From contig CALKNI010000014.1 in the NCBI GenBank assembly GCA_938091115.1, positions 1 through 49,913 on the forward strand: DNA of 49,913 nt, in the 5' to 3' direction. Of the stretch, positions 16,246 to 24,090 are shown one piece after another. The notes under the pieces are model-generated. The model ran no database searches. It was not told where the DNA came from and was given only the letters and a program-made list of their open reading frames with translations. The translations under genes were made by a program, and so were the position numbers. This DNA is from an uncultured Pirellulaceae bacterium. GTDB taxonomy: Bacteria > Planctomycetota > Planctomycetia > Pirellulales > Pirellulaceae. Position 1 is the first letter of the stretch; each line of letters starts with the position of its first letter.

Positions 16246-16498
16246 GATTCATTTGCTGCATCCGCTGCTGCAAGGCAACCATTGCGGTAGAAAGTTCAGT
16301 GAGATTTAATTCTCCATTCCCATCGCGGTCAAAATTTTGAAGCAGCATTTGTGCCATCTGTTGAGGAGTTGGGCCGTTCTGTTGCATCGCTCCTTGCCCA
16401 GCATTAGGCCTCGGCTTGCCTAGGCCGGGTTGTGCAAAAGAGTGAGTCGAAAGGAACGCCAAAATTGTCAGAGTAAGTGGAATAGTGATTCGATTCAT
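16022..16498 (-). CDS. Secreted glycine-rich protein with EF-hand
   Basis: 158 residues. A signal peptide (1-22, ending S-F-A-Q) is followed by a Pro/Gln region. One EF-hand loop D57-R-D59-G-N61-G-E63 with closing E68 is a good calcium ligand set. The second half (85-158) is almost only Gly, with Ala, Arg and Gln, in repeats of G-G-L-G-G-R-G-G-A-G-G-Q. EF-hand-plus-Gly-rich secreted proteins are common in planctomycetes; their function is unknown, perhaps extracellular matrix or calcium binding. The repeat tract ends directly at the stop, so length probably varies between strains. A long frame on the opposite strand (15883-16245) is a shadow of the repeats. Confidence 0.85.
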   Translation of the reverse strand: MNRITIPLTLTILAFLSTHSFAQPGLGKPRPNAGQGAMQQNGPTPQQMAQMLLQNFDRDGNGELNLTELSTAMVALQQRMQQMNRGGQGGAGGQGGGLGGRGGAGGQAGGLGGRGGAGGQGGGLGGRGGAAGQRGGPGGRGGAGGQGGGAGGRGGAGG

Positions 16499-16859
16499 TT
16501 GATTCTTTCAAGAGCATTGATGACTTCAGTGGGATCGAAATACCCTACACCGCATCACAACGGTTGTCACGTCGGTAATGTCCCCAAGAGGTACACGCAA
16601 GACCAATCATTTCGCGACATTATTTTGTTTTTTTTTTAATTCGTTGGTTGTTGCTGCGCGGAGGAAGAATCAACTGGTTTGGTCAGTAAATTAGCCGAAG
16701 CCGAAATGCTTGTCAGCAAGAACACATCTATCGATCGCCAGCGAATTGCTTCTGGGAGATTCGTGGGAAATTCGTTTGGCTCAATTCGAATTTAGTACGG
16801 TTTTAATTTTTGGTTTGAAATTATCCCGCAACACTTAGCAAGCCGATAGGGGGTTAGGA
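16499..16859. other. Intergenic, no gene seen
   Basis: About 360 bases between two minus-strand genes. It contains a run of ten T at 16629-16638, but no hairpin precedes it that would make it a terminator. Nothing else is recognised. Confidence 0.5.
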
Positions 16860-17063
16860 TCAAACCAAGAAGTGCGTGCAATGCCTGCAGTATTTGGCCT
16901 GTTCAAGAATTAGTTCTTTACACTTAGGGCAGGTTTTTTGTGCTGCTGCAGTGGTTTCAGCCTTCGGCGATGATTTGACAGAGTTTATAATTTCGACGCT
17001 CGAATCTTCGAATTCATTAGAAAGATTCAGATTGAGGTCGGAGTCCGAACACCTAGAAGTCAT
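16860..17063 (-). CDS. Small zinc-ribbon protein
   Basis: 67 residues. The C-terminal third has C45-P-K-C48 and C59-R-H-C62 spaced as in a double zinc-ribbon knuckle (C-x2-C-x10-C-x2-C), ending soon after with H-F-L-V. The first 40 residues are acidic and Ser/Asn-rich and look disordered. Such stand-alone zinc ribbons (zinc_ribbon_2 type) are often found fused to membrane domains; here nothing else is attached. The role is unknown. The ordered cysteines make it more likely real than the other small frames in this region, but no strong ribosome site is seen. Confidence 0.6.
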   Translation of the reverse strand: MTSRCSDSDLNLNLSNEFEDSSVEIINSVKSSPKAETTAAAQKTCPKCKELILEQAKYCRHCTHFLV

Positions 17064-18121
17064 AGTTGCGTTTCAGTTGATTGGAAAAGACGTGGGAAGA
17101 GAAACCACTCGTGAATCCAAAATTGATAATTTAAGAGCGGCGTTTAGCTCCTCTATTAATATATGCCAGTTGCGTTGATGCAATGCCTAATTATTGTTTT
17201 TGCAAAAATTGGTTTTCCATCGTACGCTTTGTGACTGTGAGGTTTGATACGGTCGTGGTGCACTTTGAATCGGGTTCGAGTTTGACTCAAATTCGGTGTT
17301 CCGCGTTCCAATCACCGAAGTTGTTAATGATGTTTTTTGACAACTTGTTGTTGCAGAATAATTCGAAAAAGTTTGGATTTATTTAGCAGGTATAACGAGT
17401 CACTTAGTATTTGGATTAAGACGTGTAGTTAGCTCATAATTACGAACACGGTCTGCGGTAGCTAAGTGTGGAATCGTACTGTTGACGTTTGGGAAAGCCC
17501 GAAACAGGCTTGAGCTTAATGCTTCTTGAAATTACGGGAAATCGCCATCTAACTTGATGGAGTGATTTGACGTTAGTCGGGTTCACCTGCCAAATTCGTT
17601 CAACTGATTTTAGCGGTTGCAACCAATTTAGGGTTGTAACAAAATTTTTTCGGCCAAATGAGGGATGACTTGGTTTGAAGGGTCGTGAGAATTGGATGCG
17701 AGGTGCCGGTGAAATTGGAGTCCGGCTTGGTAGCGTTGAGGTTTTATGTATAAGTACCGTTTGGAAGTGCGGTGTCGCTCTGAATCTGTTTGGTGAGCTA
17801 ATCACTTGAGCATTGGGTTCACCATTCCTTGCCGCTACTTGTCTAACAAGAAGTGGTTTGATAAACCGGCAAATCAGTTCAATATCAAAGATTGGACGGT
17901 GGTCTGTGGGGAAATTTGGCGGAACTCGAAAATTTTTAGCGAACCGGTTTGTGTTTTGGGGGCTTTGACCCTGTTCAAATGCCGGTTTGAATTTGTAACG
18001 CTCCTGATTGGGCGCTACAATATGAATCGCGCCATTGAGGAATACGTTCACCTTGCCCGCGAATCGAAATGGAGCATTAAGGTGGTTTTCGTTTTTTTCT
18101 GTTCTTGGGAGCCCTGCGGAG
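17064..18121. other. Long gap, no convincing gene
   Basis: Over 1 kb. On the minus strand a 229-codon frame (17440-18129) stays open, but it is rich in Arg, Ser, Pro and Phe without any motif, and its start overlaps the next gene. I treat it as chance. Small plus-strand frames (17183-17386, 17806 onward) also look random. GGTTTG-like words recur through 17640-17980. Confidence 0.45.
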
Positions 18122-19072
18122 ATGGTCAATTTCGAATATTTACATCAAGGGATTGCGGGATTGGCCAATGCACACCCTCTGGGGACCATGTCAGGTCATC
18201 TCGGTGCTGCCGTAGCTGCAGGTTATTTCATCGGTGAAGATCATCCAGATCTTTCTATTACGGTTACCGAAGGAATTGAATCTGAATTGGATCGAGTACT
18301 CAAAGGTGAAGAGGCGATTTGGTTCGACATAAAGAAAACGGGAATGCAACCAGCTCAACTCTTTGAAATTGGACCAAAGCAGGTGGCAGTTCCGGGTCGA
18401 ATTCAGGATATCGCGGTGGCTCTGGGGGGAAATGTCGGAACGCTAAAGCAGTCGGGACACAATGTGATTTTTGCTTCGATCGCGATACGAGCCCTTCGTT
18501 CGCATGAACAATATGCGACTCCCTGGGCGATTGACGGAATCTGTAAGCTGATAAAAAAGTTTGACAGTGTATCTTCAGGACGTGGGTATTTTGGGAAGAA
18601 AAACGGCTGGAAAACAGCCAGCAAAGTGAATTTATCGGGCGCGCCTCAGGTTAAACCTTACCGGTCAATTCAGGAGATGATCGACTTGACTATTGCTGAA
18701 TTGATTGAGGGTTCCGGGGTGAAGACGCAGGGTTTTGGTGGCTACTGGCATTTGATCAATCATGCTGCAGGTATCGTTGAATTAGATCGGCTTGGGTATC
18801 AGGCGCTTGCCACATCAGCGTTGCCGGCCCATCGTCAACACATGCAATTGATTCGCGCTCTTCCTGATCTGTCCGAAGAATTAGGGAAAGTAAAATCATC
18901 GGAGCACGATCCATTGGTGGATGGATATTGGTCTGAGGAGCTCGCACGAGGTGGCGCGACACTAACGCACCGTGTTAAAACGATATACGGTTTTCATGTT
19001 TTGCGACGTCACGTAGAGGATGCTGCGGTCAGGGTTCAAGCAGATGAGTCATTTAAAAATTTAATGGATTGA
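18122..19072 (+). CDS. Conserved-looking protein of unknown function
   Basis: 316 residues from the ATG at 18122, which has GGGAG about 11 bases upstream; an earlier ATG at 18035 lacks such support. I do not recognise the family. The protein has no signal peptide or membrane helix. Striking segments are H-P-L-G-T-M-S-G-H-L-G-A near 15-26, S-G-H-N-V-I-F-A-S-I-A near 113-123, S-S-G-R-G-Y-F-G-K-K near 154-163, and G-F-G-G-Y-W-H-L-I-N-H near 201-211. The repeated His with Gly/Ser neighbours suggests a metal or cofactor site in an alpha-helical, cytosolic enzyme. A distant relation to questin-oxidase-like proteins was considered but I cannot support it. It stands alone ahead of the two-component genes. 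Confidence 0.75.
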   Translation: MVNFEYLHQGIAGLANAHPLGTMSGHLGAAVAAGYFIGEDHPDLSITVTEGIESELDRVLKGEEAIWFDIKKTGMQPAQLFEIGPKQVAVPGRIQDIAVALGGNVGTLKQSGHNVIFASIAIRALRSHEQYATPWAIDGICKLIKKFDSVSSGRGYFGKKNGWKTASKVNLSGAPQVKPYRSIQEMIDLTIAELIEGSGVKTQGFGGYWHLINHAAGIVELDRLGYQALATSALPAHRQHMQLIRALPDLSEELGKVKSSEHDPLVDGYWSEELARGGATLTHRVKTIYGFHVLRRHVEDAAVRVQADESFKNLMD

Positions 19073-19254
19073 ACTCGGATTTGATTGGTTGTAATTGTAG
19101 ACTTCGATCACCGTATTCGTGAATTAGCGGGTTGAGTGAGTTCGACTTTGCGGCCGTTGAATTCACCGTCCTTTTAATTCTATTTGTGGTAGCAAGTGCG
19201 AAGACCAGGGAAGTCGCTTAGTTGCATTGATTTGCCGGATTGAGAAGGGTTTCT

Positions 19255-19971
19255 ATGATTGCTGAATCTGGACGTTTGTTACTCGTTGAAGACGATCTTG
19301 CGCTCGGAAAGATGGTCGATGATTTCTTGACCGGCCACGGATTTCGTGTGCGTTGGGAATCTAATGGATTGCGAGCGTTAGGATTAATCGATTCAGAGAA
19401 TTTCGATGTCCTGATCTTGGATATTGGCCTGCCCGGAATGGATGGTATTCAGATTTGTCGAACCGTACGTGATAGTTTTTCCGGCCCCATTATTATGTTG
19501 ACCGCGCGTGGCGATGAAATAGACGAAGTCGTTTGTTTAGAAGTTGGTGCGGATGACTACATCGCGAAGCCCGTCCGCCCGCGCGCGCTTCTGGCTCGAT
19601 TAAAAGTTCATCTTCGCAGGGGCGGAGTCGAAGTAGCACCGGCAGAATCTTCCAGACTGGAGATCGATGGCCTTATGATTGATCCTAATAGCCGAACGGT
19701 TCGTCAGAGAGCAGATTCTGGAGTTGAGAAGATTTTAAATGTGACGACCGCTGAATTTGATTTGCTGATGTTCCTAATGCAACGTGCTGGTGAGGTTGTT
19801 GGGCGGAATGAAATTTACGAACACATTCAGGGAATTGCCTATGACGGAATTGATCGTTCGATTGACTTGCGAGTGTCACGGCTCCGTAAGAAGCTTGGCG
19901 ATGACCCAAATAATCCTAAATGTATCAAATCAGTGCGGGGGGTCGGCTACATTTTTGCCGTGGAATTATGA
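19255..19971 (+). CDS. OmpR/PhoB-type response regulator
   Basis: 238 residues from the ATG at 19255, which sits behind an AAGGG ribosome site; an in-frame TTG at 19240 is less likely. The receiver domain has E12-D13-D14, phospho-acceptor D56 in L-I-L-D-I-G-L-P-G, and the conserved lysine in Y-I-A-K-P. The C-terminal half is a winged-helix DNA-binding domain ending R-V-S-R-L-R-K-K-L and V-R-G-V-G-Y-I-F. It should bind promoter DNA after phosphorylation by the kinase encoded next, which overlaps its stop by ATGA. It resembles the RstA branch. Target genes are unknown; the metal ATPase lies just beyond on the opposite strand. Confidence 0.95.
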   Translation: MIAESGRLLLVEDDLALGKMVDDFLTGHGFRVRWESNGLRALGLIDSENFDVLILDIGLPGMDGIQICRTVRDSFSGPIIMLTARGDEIDEVVCLEVGADDYIAKPVRPRALLARLKVHLRRGGVEVAPAESSRLEIDGLMIDPNSRTVRQRADSGVEKILNVTTAEFDLLMFLMQRAGEVVGRNEIYEHIQGIAYDGIDRSIDLRVSRLRKKLGDDPNNPKCIKSVRGVGYIFAVEL

Positions 19972-21230
19972 TCAGATTATTTTTGCGATTTTTCATTGGA
20001 ATGATCTTACTGGTCGTTCTTGCCTCAGTGATTCAAACTTTGATTATTAACCAAAAGGGTGATGAGAATACAAATGCTTGGATAAAGAATGTTTATGGAG
20101 GGGTCAGTTTTGCAGCGGAACAAATTTCCTCGCAGGACGCTGAGGAGAGAGACGCAGCAATTTTGAGCGCTGAAAAAAGTTTTGGATATGACATTAATCT
20201 CGTTTCAACCTCATCGTCAAGCTATGACTGGATGCTGAATTATCTATCTTTAGGTGAGCCGAGATATGTGAGCTACTCGGAGGTGGCAGTCTTGATCGAC
20301 GGCGGTGCAAACGTCTTGATCTTTGGGCCGATTGAAGTTTGGCAAAGCCCCAGTAGAACCCTCTATGTGTTGGCGACGATGGCTTATGTTTTGCTTTCAG
20401 TCGTGGTTATTGGGATTTTAATTCGCCCCATCCGAATCCAGTTTCAAGCCATCGCCCGTGGGGCGGGTGCAATTTCCAGTGGAGACTTTAGTGCTCGCAT
20501 TACCGGGCCAGCTGCGCGGTACGGTGATTCGGCGGTGACTGCTTTTAATTTAATGGCCGATCGGACCGAAGATTTACTAAAAGCAAAAGTTGAGTTGCTG
20601 CAAATGGTTTCCCATGAAATTAGGACTCCCCTTTCTCGAATTCATTTTGCAGTTGAGTTGTTTGAATCGGCATCAACACCGGATCAGCGATCCGAGAGGA
20701 TTACTGCGGTTATTGAGTCGGTGGACGATCTTGACCGGCTTGTTAACGACTTGTTGAAATATATTCGTTCGGGCGAATCGGGGATTGAAAAAAGATCCAT
20801 CAGGATTACCGAGTTAGTAGCAGATGTTGAGCGTTCAATGATCGATTCAGAAAAAATTCTCTCAGTGAAGCTTGACGGAGATGCCGTGGTATTGTGCGAT
20901 CGGGTATTGCTAAATTCTGCAATTGGAAATTTAGTTGGAAACGCCTCCCGGTTCGCCAAGGATGAGGTTTTGATTTCCTCAGTTTTGGAGGATGGTGTTG
21001 TATCGCTCCATGTTGATGATGATGGTCCCGGAGTTCCGGAAGAAAATCGGCAGAGAATTTTTGAACCGTTTTCACGTTTAGACAATTCAAAACTGGATCA
21101 TGAAAAGGGAGTGGGCCTTGGACTGGCTATTGTGCAGCGGGCAGTTGAGAATTGCGGTGGAGAGGTTTCGGTCTCTAGCGGTCCGTTAGGGGGGGCAAGA
21201 TTTACGGTTCGGTTGCCATGCTTGAAATAA
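19968..21230 (+). CDS. Membrane sensor histidine kinase
   Basis: 420 residues from the ATG at 19968, coupled to the regulator gene by a 4-bp overlap. One membrane helix (about 7-27) is followed by a periplasmic sensor of roughly 100 residues and a second helix (about 131-152). A HAMP linker follows to about 205, then the dimerisation domain with phospho-histidine H216 in V-S-H-E-I-R-T-P-L. The ATPase domain has N-L-V-G-N-A-S-R, D-D-D-G-P-G-V-P and G-V-G-L-G-L-A-I-V. It autophosphorylates and passes phosphate to the partner regulator. The layout resembles RstB. The sensor domain gives no clue to the signal. Confidence 0.94.
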   Translation: MIRLFLRFFIGMILLVVLASVIQTLIINQKGDENTNAWIKNVYGGVSFAAEQISSQDAEERDAAILSAEKSFGYDINLVSTSSSSYDWMLNYLSLGEPRYVSYSEVAVLIDGGANVLIFGPIEVWQSPSRTLYVLATMAYVLLSVVVIGILIRPIRIQFQAIARGAGAISSGDFSARITGPAARYGDSAVTAFNLMADRTEDLLKAKVELLQMVSHEIRTPLSRIHFAVELFESASTPDQRSERITAVIESVDDLDRLVNDLLKYIRSGESGIEKRSIRITELVADVERSMIDSEKILSVKLDGDAVVLCDRVLLNSAIGNLVGNASRFAKDEVLISSVLEDGVVSLHVDDDGPGVPEENRQRIFEPFSRLDNSKLDHEKGVGLGLAIVQRAVENCGGEVSVSSGPLGGARFTVRLPCLK

Positions 21231-21270
21231 TAGGGACGTCGATTACTTGTTGTATTTATTTTTAATTTGT

Positions 21271-23274
21271 TCAAATTTTGTCGCTAAACCCTAGTAGCCG
21301 CAGGGCGTTGAGGACCACAATGAAAGTGGATCCCTCGTGCAGAATGACCGCTGGGCCTATTGGTAGACCGAAGAGCGTGGCGGGTACTAAAAAGGCGATC
21401 ATTCCTAAACTGACCCACAAATTCTGGATGATAATGGTTTTTGTCATCTTGCTGAGGCTGATCGCGAAAGGTAGTTTTTCCAAATCGTCTGACATGAGAG
21501 CGACGTCAGCAGTTTCCAGTGCGACATCTGAGCCAGCGGCGCCCATTGCAATCCCAACATTCGCCGTTGCCATTGCCGGTGCGTCATTGACTCCATCTCC
21601 TACCATCCCGACGGCGCCGTCGTCTTGTAAGAGTTTAATCTTTTTGACCTTGTCCGCAGGCATCAAGTCACCGTAGGCTTGGTCGACACCAACAGCATTG
21701 GCAATCGCGTTGGCAACATTTTGATTGTCGCCTGAAAGCATAGACATCCTTGCAATTCCGATACTGCGAAGCCGCGTAATCGCTTCTTTGGCGCCAGGAC
21801 GCGGCGTGTCCATTAGCCCAATGAAACCGAGAAATTGTTCAGCTTGTTTGACAACCATTACAGTCCGGCCTTGCTGTTCGAGTCCGGCGACCGAGTCAAA
21901 TAATGCTTGATCTTCCGGAGCAAGTGTGTCTGAAGGAAAGAAAGAACTTTTTCCAATCGAAATAACGCTCTTGTTTAGCGTTGCTGTAACACCCTGCCCT
22001 GTTTTGCTGATGAGATTCTCGGCAATTGGGAACGTTGGCGAAGAGGGGTGGTATCCAGCGGGCAAAAGGTCTACGGCGTCGCGGACCAGTGCCGCCGCGA
22101 TCGGGTGGTCACTCAAACGCTCCACGGATAATGCCGTCACTAACAAATCTGTTTGGCTGACTCCTTCCGCCGTGATTACATCGGAGACGCTTGGCTTTCC
22201 TTTTGTCAGTGTTCCCGTTTTATCGAATGCAATGGATTTGATTTTCCCTAGCTCTTCGAGTGGACCGCCGCCCTTAATTAGAACACCTCCCCGAGCCGCG
22301 CGGGCGACGCCACTGAGGACAGCACTGGGCGTCGAAATGGCTAAGGCACAGGGACTGGCGGCAACCAGAACGGCCATTGCACGATAGAAAGAATCACCTG
22401 CCGACTCAGAAATCAAAACCCAGGCGAATAACAATGTTGCGACGAAGATTAAAACCACAGGAACAAAAATACGCTCGAATTTCTGTGCGAATCGTTGAGT
22501 CTCAGATTGTTGGTTTTCAGCCTCATTTACCATGACGACGACGCGGGCAAGTGCAGTTTCTGTCGTCAAGCGGGTGACAAGGATTTCGATAGCGCCATGC
22601 TGGTTGATTGTGCCGGCAAAGACGCGATTTTCAAACGGCAGGTGAGGCTCATGTTCTCTGGCCCATCGGAGATCATCGATCGGAAATTTTTCGACCGGCA
22701 GGCTCTCGCCAGTAATTGGGGATTGGTCGATGCTGGTTTTACCTTTGATTACAAAACCATCAGCGGCAACACGCTCGTTGGGCTTCACGATGACGATATC
22801 GTCTATTTTTAAGTCATCGATCAATATTTCGAGTTCCCGTTCATCGCGGCGGACAAGAGCAACATCAGGGGCGAGGCTTGCGAGCGACTCGATTGCGTTT
22901 CGAGCTTGCCCCATTGCCACGTGCTCTAGGGCATGGGAGAGGCTGAAGAGGAACAGGAGTAATGCGCCTTCAGCCCAGTTGCCGAGAATCGCAGCGCCAA
23001 TCGCAGCTACGAGCATCAAAAAATCAATTTCAAATTGCTGGAGTTTCAGCTTGCTGAGAGATTCGATCAGTGTGTAATATCCGCCGAAAAAATATGACAT
23101 TACGTAAACTGGTAGTAAGTATTCAATGGAAATCGAAGCAAATGAAAGAAGCCATCCGGCAATAAGAAATGCGCCTGAGAGGATTGCAAAAATTAATTCG
23201 GTTCGTTCTCCAAATATCCCTGAATGTTTGCAGTCGTGTGAGTGGCGATGCGGTTGGGTCGTTTGGTTTGCCAT
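21271..23274 (-). CDS. Heavy-metal P-type ATPase (P1B type)
   Basis: 667 residues from the ATG at 23274; an ATG at 23331 would add 19 residues and neither start has a strong ribosome site. The N-terminus is His-rich (H-R-H-S-H-D-C-K-H) instead of a ferredoxin-like metal domain. The metal-selecting motif in the sixth helix is S-P-C-A-L-A-I. Catalytic motifs are D-K-T-G-T-L-T-K, T-G-E-S actuator loop, the H-P pair in S-D-H-P-I-A, and G-D-G-V-N-D-A-P. It exports a soft or divalent metal; SPC points to zinc, cadmium, lead or cobalt rather than copper. An ArsR-type gene lies 383 bases upstream on the same strand. It converges with the histidine kinase gene, 40 bases apart. Confidence 0.93.
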   Translation of the reverse strand: MANQTTQPHRHSHDCKHSGIFGERTELIFAILSGAFLIAGWLLSFASISIEYLLPVYVMSYFFGGYYTLIESLSKLKLQQFEIDFLMLVAAIGAAILGNWAEGALLLFLFSLSHALEHVAMGQARNAIESLASLAPDVALVRRDERELEILIDDLKIDDIVIVKPNERVAADGFVIKGKTSIDQSPITGESLPVEKFPIDDLRWAREHEPHLPFENRVFAGTINQHGAIEILVTRLTTETALARVVVMVNEAENQQSETQRFAQKFERIFVPVVLIFVATLLFAWVLISESAGDSFYRAMAVLVAASPCALAISTPSAVLSGVARAARGGVLIKGGGPLEELGKIKSIAFDKTGTLTKGKPSVSDVITAEGVSQTDLLVTALSVERLSDHPIAAALVRDAVDLLPAGYHPSSPTFPIAENLISKTGQGVTATLNKSVISIGKSSFFPSDTLAPEDQALFDSVAGLEQQGRTVMVVKQAEQFLGFIGLMDTPRPGAKEAITRLRSIGIARMSMLSGDNQNVANAIANAVGVDQAYGDLMPADKVKKIKLLQDDGAVGMVGDGVNDAPAMATANVGIAMGAAGSDVALETADVALMSDDLEKLPFAISLSKMTKTIIIQNLWVSLGMIAFLVPATLFGLPIGPAVILHEGSTFIVVLNALRLLGFSDKI

Positions 23275-23657
23275 TTTGAAAACCGGTAAAGACGAGAGCT
23301 CTTTAATTCTTAAGAAGACGCGACGTTGCATTAGGTTTAAATTCAACGCAAAGTCTAAGTTGTAAATCGCGCACTATAAAGTAGGTTCCAGTTATATTGG
23401 AACGAAGGAGGAATCAAAACAGCAGATAAGGAATTGGGATTCCAGTTGGTGTATTGAGCAGTTGAGAAGAGGTTTCAGTTGAAGCCTGACACTTGCCCGA
23501 TGGCTAGATTCTTTAGGCGATTGGGCCGAGCCAGCAGGTTGATGTTGTGATACTACTTGTGACCGTCCTTTACTGATTGAGATTCATCTCGGAAACTCCA
23601 AATCAAAGAAATGATCACGATGGAAAATTTACCGCTTTACTTTTTTGCGCGGAAGCA
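23275..23657. other. Intergenic, no gene seen
   Basis: Spacer between the ArsR-type gene and the metal ATPase gene, both on the minus strand. It must hold the ATPase promoter if the two are not cotranscribed. I see no clear operator palindrome. Confidence 0.45.
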
Positions 23658-23966
23658 TTAGCCAAATCGTTTTTGAATACAGGTCATTAGATCGTAAAGA
23701 TGAGTTTCGAGTATTTCATAATAAACGGTTCGGCCTTCCCGCGTGCTGGTAAGAAAACCACACCGTTGCATCAGTCTCAAGTGATCCGATGCGGAGGGCT
23801 GAGTGAGCTCACAAATCTCGGCCAGCTCATTCACCGAATATCGTTTGCCGGTCAAAAGGAGTTGAACAATTTGTAACCGCCTTGGGTGAGCGATCGCCTT
23901 CAGGCATTCCGCGGCCATAGCCAGAGATTCCATTTCAAGCGGTTTGTAGGTTCTTTTTTTGTTCAT
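23658..23966 (-). CDS. ArsR/SmtB-family repressor
   Basis: 102 residues from the ATG at 23966; an in-frame TTG at 23978 is an alternative. It has the winged helix-turn-helix of the family: R-Y-S-V-N-E-L-A-E-I then L-T-Q-P-S-A-S-D-H-L-R-L recognition helix, and the wing R-E-G-R-T-V-Y-Y-E. Cysteines are at 21, 52, 69 and 96. The classical alpha-3 C-x-C site and the alpha-5 D-x-H...H-x-x-E site are both absent, so its ligand is not a textbook arsenic or zinc case. Thiol-redox sensing, as in BigR/SqrR, is an inference supported only by the cysteines and by the divergent DUF442-containing neighbour. The 124-base divergent spacer holds an ATAT-N4-ATAT element at 23982-23993. Confidence 0.88.
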   Translation of the reverse strand: MNKKRTYKPLEMESLAMAAECLKAIAHPRRLQIVQLLLTGKRYSVNELAEICELTQPSASDHLRLMQRCGFLTSTREGRTVYYEILETHLYDLMTCIQKRFG

Positions 23967-24073
23967 TTGTAAATCCAAAACATATCGGTATATTTAGATT
24001 TGATTGTCCGATTTCCGTTTAAAAATTGGTAGTAAAATAAACTTATCGGCCAAACTAAATGCACATGAATAAA

Positions 24074-24088
24074 TTGTCGGAAGGACAA
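24074..24088 (+). promoter_or_regulatory. Small inverted repeat holding the ribosome site
   Basis: TTGTC (24074-24078) and GACAA (24084-24088) flank GGAAG, which is the Shine-Dalgarno core of the gene starting at 24091. A five-pair stem with the site in its loop could modulate translation or bind the adjacent ArsR-type repressor. It is short and may be chance. Confidence 0.3.
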
Positions 24089-24090
24089 GA

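Noticed and set aside
17440..18129. 229-codon minus-strand open frame
   Set aside because: No motif, Arg/Ser/Pro-rich composition, and overlap with the start of the plus-strand gene at 18122.
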